Origin: Pyrrhosoma nymphula
Taxonomy: Eukaryota > Arthropoda > Insecta > Odonata > Coenagrionidae
Direction: 5' to 3'
Assembly: GCA_963573305.1 (NCBI GenBank)
Contig: OY754332.1
Location: forward strand, 142,779,977-142,843,976
DNA length: 64,000 bases
Shown: one piece after another, positions 59,241 through 64,000 of the stretch
How positions within the stretch are numbered: position 1 is the stretch's first letter
How the letters are laid out: each line of letters starts with the position of its first letter
Program-made: the position numbers and the translations under genes
The notes under the pieces: generated by a model
Seen by the model: the letters and a program-made list of their open reading frames with translations, nothing else
What the model was told of the DNA's origin: nothing
Database searches by the model: none

Positions 59241-60870
59241 GAACGTGGAGCATGGTGTTGATCTACGCCTCTAATACCTGCCAATATCGACGGAATTCAC
59301 GAATTCGGAAGGACTTGGGAACTTAAATTTGTTCGAGTAAATTATTCATTCCCTGTCGCCGTAAATAAAGTTCATTGCAATAGGAAATTCGCGGCGCCTC
59401 CGTGAATTCCATCCAAACAACTTGGCTTACGCAGTGAATAAGCCTAAACTATATGATTGCGTTATTGATTTTGTATGTTTGAGCGAACGTTCTGGCCTAT
59501 GTAAACTACATATCTGGCAGCGTACAGTCTTCAGAAAGTATATCACAGTTGTTCTGATTTATTTAAACTTGGGACTATAATAATTTCCTAATAAATCCAA
59601 AAGGCGCGTTTCAGAATGTCATTTGGATCAGTTCCAATACGTCGAACATGCTTTCTAATAAGCATGGGTCACCAAATACTGCCATAGAAATTGGGCATTA
59701 TTTACCAATATCTGCAGCAAATCAAACAATAATAAAATCAAAACACCAAGATTATGCCATGCTGTGAATATTCAGCTGAATCACAAATCAATATAGAGAT
59801 TTTTAACCACCCTCTAGGTAGTTCAAATAAATATACTCAAAGTGAAAAAGTACCTCAGTGAGCACAATAACGAATTCTACTCCTGCCGTGACATCAGTCC
59901 AAATTTGCTCGCTGCCAGTGATATGAAAGTCACTAAGTGATCAAGCAAAATTAGAGTTCAGTTAGAACGGTATTCGGAGAGGTGTTACGAGTGATTTCAG
60001 TGGTCCGTTAAAGAGTCACGAACGAGAAAAAGTCAACAAAAATAAAAGAGGAGCTATGCGTCAGTAGCTTTGCTAACTCAATTACCGCCAAGTACTTGAA
60101 ATCAAACAAATCGATTCAAGGGGACCACAGCGTGAAATGAAAATACAGAAGTTCAAAACAATACAAAGAGCTGAATGGTAGGAAGACATGCCTGTTGATG
60201 CCGCTTTCGGGAAAATAACCGTTACATTGCATCAAGGGGAACAACGTGAATAAATGAGAGCTCCGCAGCCCTGAAGGAAATGCTTCAAATATTCAATCGA
60301 TTCGGATCACATCGATCAATATTTTCCCATTCATATTTCATTTTAACTTCCATTCATATGTAAGGGCATGGCTATGGACTGTGGCCCCAAAATCGCAACG
60401 CCCTTAATACCGTAAGTAGCGTACAATCACTATATTTCATGTGCATGTAAATGTGATTCTTCAATTCCAATCCAATCATATAGTGGTCCTTGAAGATATT
60501 TTAAAACATTTGCCAGAATAACGGCAGAGGCGAGTGAGGTATCTTACATAAATATCATGAAAAATTGGCGAAGGTATATTTATGATTTTTTCAGGACTCT
60601 GTCAACAACGCATACAAGGGGAACGGTAAAAAGCAAGGTCTGAAAAGCCAAGATTGACATGGATGTAACTCTCTTTCTCTCATGAAATACGAGTTACATG
60701 AATGTAACTTCCCATTTACAGCAGTGGCCACCGTATAAACTGTATTTTCCTGTTTTATAAGTCTACATTTTACTGAAAAAAGTTGATATAAAATGTACAG
60801 CTACAAAACCTCTCCGGCAAATTAAATGTAAACCCAAGAAGGGAAAAATTAATTCGGTTTCACGGTCAGC
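59241..60870. other. AT-rich sequence, no gene seen
   Basis: Nothing recognisable. Confidence 0.5.
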
Positions 60871-60875
60871 ATAAA

Positions 60876-60952
60876 AGATGCCCCTTCGAACTCGCAATGT
60901 AGCATCATGCGTTTAAAAACGTCACGCTTTAGCAATTAGACCAGTCAACAAT
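60876..60952 (-). repeat. tRNA-derived SINE remnant, minus strand
   Basis: On the minus strand GACTGGTCTAATTGCTAAAG (A-box region) is followed at tRNA-like distance by GAGTTCGAAGGG (B-box-like). The A-box region resembles the remnant at 63.3 kb (CTGGT, then TTGCTA-A/G-AG), suggesting one tRNA-derived family. Cloverleaf pairing is not evident. Confidence 0.45.
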
Positions 60953-63225
60953 AATGACTATCGATTATGTAAGGTTGACAAGTCATGACCCGTGGGTGTG
61001 ACCTTCGAATTTCGATGCTCAGGGTCTGAATGGAATCCAGAAACGGAAATTGAGCTAATATAACTGCGTAATTGAGCTCGGTGATGTTTGCCGTGTCCAG
61101 TGACCATTCGAATTTTCAGTCTAATACTGGCGGTCAGGTATGGCAATAAGATTACATGAAAGCCATGGTCCTCCTGGGTATGTTTCATTTTATTATCCGA
61201 GGATTTAGGGTTCGCGGCTACAATTTTGGTCTCTCTAATATTAGCCCGGAGTATACAGTCCCCGATTGGTCACCTGATCCCACAAAGGCTGTACATCACC
61301 CAATTTTGAATTAGGCCACAGATGATTGTATTAACAACAGCAATAAAACTTTCGCGCATCCTTCACTGAGATTTAATAATAACTTGATTCGGGGACCGTG
61401 AAAGCAATCGCTAATGCTTACCAAATCAATCAGAGCATCCCGAAAAGGTATTTCTGGAAATACAATTATAGACTTAATACCCTCTTCCTGCTCGCAGCGT
61501 CTCACCCGAATGCTTCCATTCCCTTCACGATTTCTCTCATATATTTCTCAAATCATCTAACTCTCTTCAAACCATCTAAAATGGCTATCTTTTATCAACC
61601 TCATCCCAAATAGGCAATTAGATTTTAGGAATAGGCCCGGCGCATACCGTCCTAAGGCGATACTGCCAATAATTCTTGATATCGGCCAATACGATACTTA
61701 TGACTATATTGGTATTTAAAAAGTTTGGGAAGAAGTGAAGTATCTTAGGTTTTCCGGGACAATTCGTAAGCCAATAGACCACCAAGGATCCTTGAATCCA
61801 AAGGTAATATTGCAATCAAGGGTGGAAGCCTTGTCTCCGGGGAGGAAAATAGACTGTTGACTCGTCAACTCGAAAAAGCATCTTTCTTTTTGATGTGAAT
61901 GCGAATGAACAACATCTTATGGCTCGTTCTCGGTGTCATGTAAGGTTTGTGTACAACGACCAATATTTGTGTACTTTCGAGGGCCTCGTGTGCAAAAACT
62001 ATAAAAATTACAGAATATATAAAACTATGGCTGGACAGCCCGTTTTGTCAACTACCGGAAACGGTTTGTCGCGAGCGGAGGGAGGGGGCTGCGAGGTGAC
62101 GTCACAGTGCTGCGCGTGGGGGTCTAAATTTGGGCTTGGGCACGGTGCGCGCTCAGTTCAATTGTATCTCCGGAACGAAATGGTCGATTTTTGTGATCGA
62201 GGTGTCTACGGAAAGCTGAAAACGTGGGTTAGGGTTTAATAACACAAGAAATATAAAATTAACATTGGAAAATAGAAAATATTAGTTATCATCGACCCAT
62301 TGTTCATAGGTTAGCCATTTGTACTAATGATTTAGATGAATAAATGTTATGTACCTGTAGCGTAATTTTCTTTCTTTCATTTGAACTTTCTTTCTGATAA
62401 ACAAAAGAAAATAATCTCTCAATAACGAGAGTAACGTATGTAATTTCGCATTCACAATATAAAGATCCTACAGGGGTAATAAAAATACTTCCTGTATTTT
62501 TTTCCCTTACTGGTTGGAATTTAACTCAGTCGTTCTTCTAATTTTTTTTTAAATTGACGTCGATGCCTAATTACACGTTTAAAAAGTAATTGATGGATAA
62601 ATTACATTTCAATTTATATTGTACAGCTATTATTATGATTTGGCCATAGGATTTCAACTATTATAATTTCAATTAATAATGCAATTCGTGAACATGAACA
62701 ATAACGAAGACACGGTTGTCGGGGCTCAACAGACATTCAAGTGGAACGGGGAAAGGACGGTGCCGGAGTTGCCCGAATTTGCACGAGAGTTAAACCTCCC
62801 CCCGGAGTGAGTCACTGCCATTTCTTAAAACACGACCCAATTGTGGAGACGCGCTCCCTTGCATCCAATATTCATGGGCGTGCAGGAGCACTGGGCTCCT
62901 TCACATACTGTCACAGCCGGAGGAATCGGTGGAAGGGAGCGGCCGTGGTACACTGTAAGCATGTATTACCTTAGCCTAAATGTACACGTGAGAGGCTCAC
63001 CGTTATTAAATAAAAATTGCTGTGAAAGGATTAAATATATAAACAATGTTTTCCTTTACATAACTGTTAAGTATTATTTTATCCGATGCGCTCGAAATAT
63101 TTAAATTTCTTGTAAACAAATAACGCAAATAGCATATTTTCAGGCAATTAATAAATTTTGTATAAATTTCACTGTTAGCGACGTATATCATCCAAGTTTA
63201 TATTTTAAATAGATGCGTCCTCGCT
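60953..63225. other. No gene seen
   Basis: AT-rich with a small GC-moderate patch at about 62040-62230. A 76-codon minus frame (60958-61188) and a 114-codon + frame (61895-62239) have no recognised family. Confidence 0.45.
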
Positions 63226-63231
63226 TGTTTT

Positions 63232-63350
63232 AAATCCCCTGCACGTGCGCAGCGTGGGGCCTGGACCTGAACCTAGGCCCTCTGGATGGGAAGTCAGTAC
63301 TCTAGCAAAACACCAGCCCAGTCCCCCGCGGCTCACGGAACACAACGAAT
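63232..63350 (-). repeat. tRNA-derived SINE remnant, minus strand
   Basis: On the minus strand GGGCTGGTGTTTTGCTAGAG (A-box region) precedes GGTTCAGGTCC (B-box-like) at the expected spacing. A head-like GC-rich start and an ATGTAGATGT word lie at the left of this orientation. Same apparent family as the copy at 60.9 kb. Confidence 0.5.
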
Positions 63351-64000
63351 ATGTAGATGTAAAAGTGGTAAAACCGAAGAAACCATGGGAAAATTGCTTC
63401 TGGACAGCATGGGCGATCAAACCGGAGCACCGCCTCTGTAAGGATTGGAAAAAGCCGTCAAATCATTCTCTAGTAATCATTTAGATTAGGATCGTGCTCT
63501 CCTTGGACAAAGTTGGCTGGTTGGAGCGAATTTTACTTACGCGACAGCGAATGAAAAAATGACTCGGGTAAATGCACCTCACACATTATCCTCTACGTTC
63601 AAGTCGTCGCTCCGAGGCTTTAAATGAAGCGTCATATGTGAGATATCCAGCACGTGCGTGGTCTACTTCGCCGCGTTGTCCACGAAATAATATCGCACCC
63701 TCAAATGGGACGAGAGATCACCGCAGGCCACGCCAGGTCACACTAGCGTGAGAGAGGACGACCACCTAGAGGTCGCAGCCATCGAAGTCCCATATGTGTG
63801 TCCGTTGAGCGTGGCTCGAAGCAAGCTCCGCCACAAGAGAAGCTCTTAACATCGCATGACAAGATTCCCTGCCTTCCCATGTGATGACCCATCGTGAGCA
63901 GCATTGACGATGAGAAACGAAATTTTCTTTGTTAGGAATTCCACAAGTATCAAACTTAAACACTTAATCCGGCATGAAAATAAGAAAACCTTTAATGATT
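63351..64000. other. No gene seen
   Basis: Mixed composition, with a GC-moderate part at about 63560-63860. No supported gene. Confidence 0.5.

Overview
The window is nuclear DNA of an animal, most likely an arthropod and probably an insect. Nothing prokaryotic is present: no operons, no ribosome-binding sites and no runs of packed genes. Instead there is about 64 kb of mostly AT-rich, gene-poor sequence. It is punctuated by CpG-rich islands a few hundred bases long, tRNA-derived SINE remnants, small DNA-transposon derivatives, foldback elements and one long non-LTR retrotransposon. No spliced host protein-coding gene could be reconstructed. The strongest host-gene signal is a CpG island with a promoter and first-exon character at about 38.3-39.2 kb (+ strand), ending in a good splice donor. 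The window probably lies in introns or intergenic space of a gene-sparse region.

Layout. 0-12 kb: AT-rich sequence with CpG/GC-rich islands (0.74-1.7, 4.6-5.4 and 11.3-12.05 kb), a compact hairpin (1.89 kb), SINE-like remnants (5.5, 8.9 and 10.9 kb) and a 508-bp DNA transposon with 20/20-identical terminal inverted repeats (10.34-10.84 kb). 12-25 kb: two diverged copies of a minus-strand, membrane-protein-like coding relic (12.2 and 17.9 kb), a 71-bp tandem duplication (13.2 kb), a foldback element (19.1 kb), a guanine-rich island (19.4-19.85 kb), a 182-bp insertion flanked by 17-bp direct repeats (20.6 kb) and a dispersed repeat (23.9, 24.2 and 28.7 kb). 25-40 kb: long unremarkable AT-rich stretches, a foldback element (34.3 kb), a 31-bp triplicate (35.5 kb) and the promoter-like CpG island (38.4 kb). 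40-48 kb: a foldback element split near its right end by a 1.1-kb non-autonomous hAT transposon, and two MITE-like elements (46.65 and 47.1 kb). 48-52.8 kb: a nearly full-length CR1/L2-group non-LTR retrotransposon. 52.8-64 kb: AT-rich sequence, homopolymer C and G tracts, a further CpG-rich island (58.7-59.2 kb) and two SINE remnants (60.9 and 63.3 kb).

The retrotransposon is the only well-preserved coding system. ORF1 (coiled coil plus SGNH/esterase-like domain) is intact. ORF2 (endonuclease plus reverse transcriptase) is open except for one TAG codon. ORF2 has no ATG upstream of its endonuclease motifs and lies in the -1 frame. A T TTT TTA heptamer sits in the correct phase two codons before the ORF1 stop, so -1 ribosomal frameshifting is a plausible way to make the ORF1-ORF2 protein. 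A second cross-cutting observation is that four separate repeat loci carry the same short core, CTGAWGA, a small hairpin, GAAAC and GTY. It resembles a hammerhead ribozyme core with one extra base in most copies.
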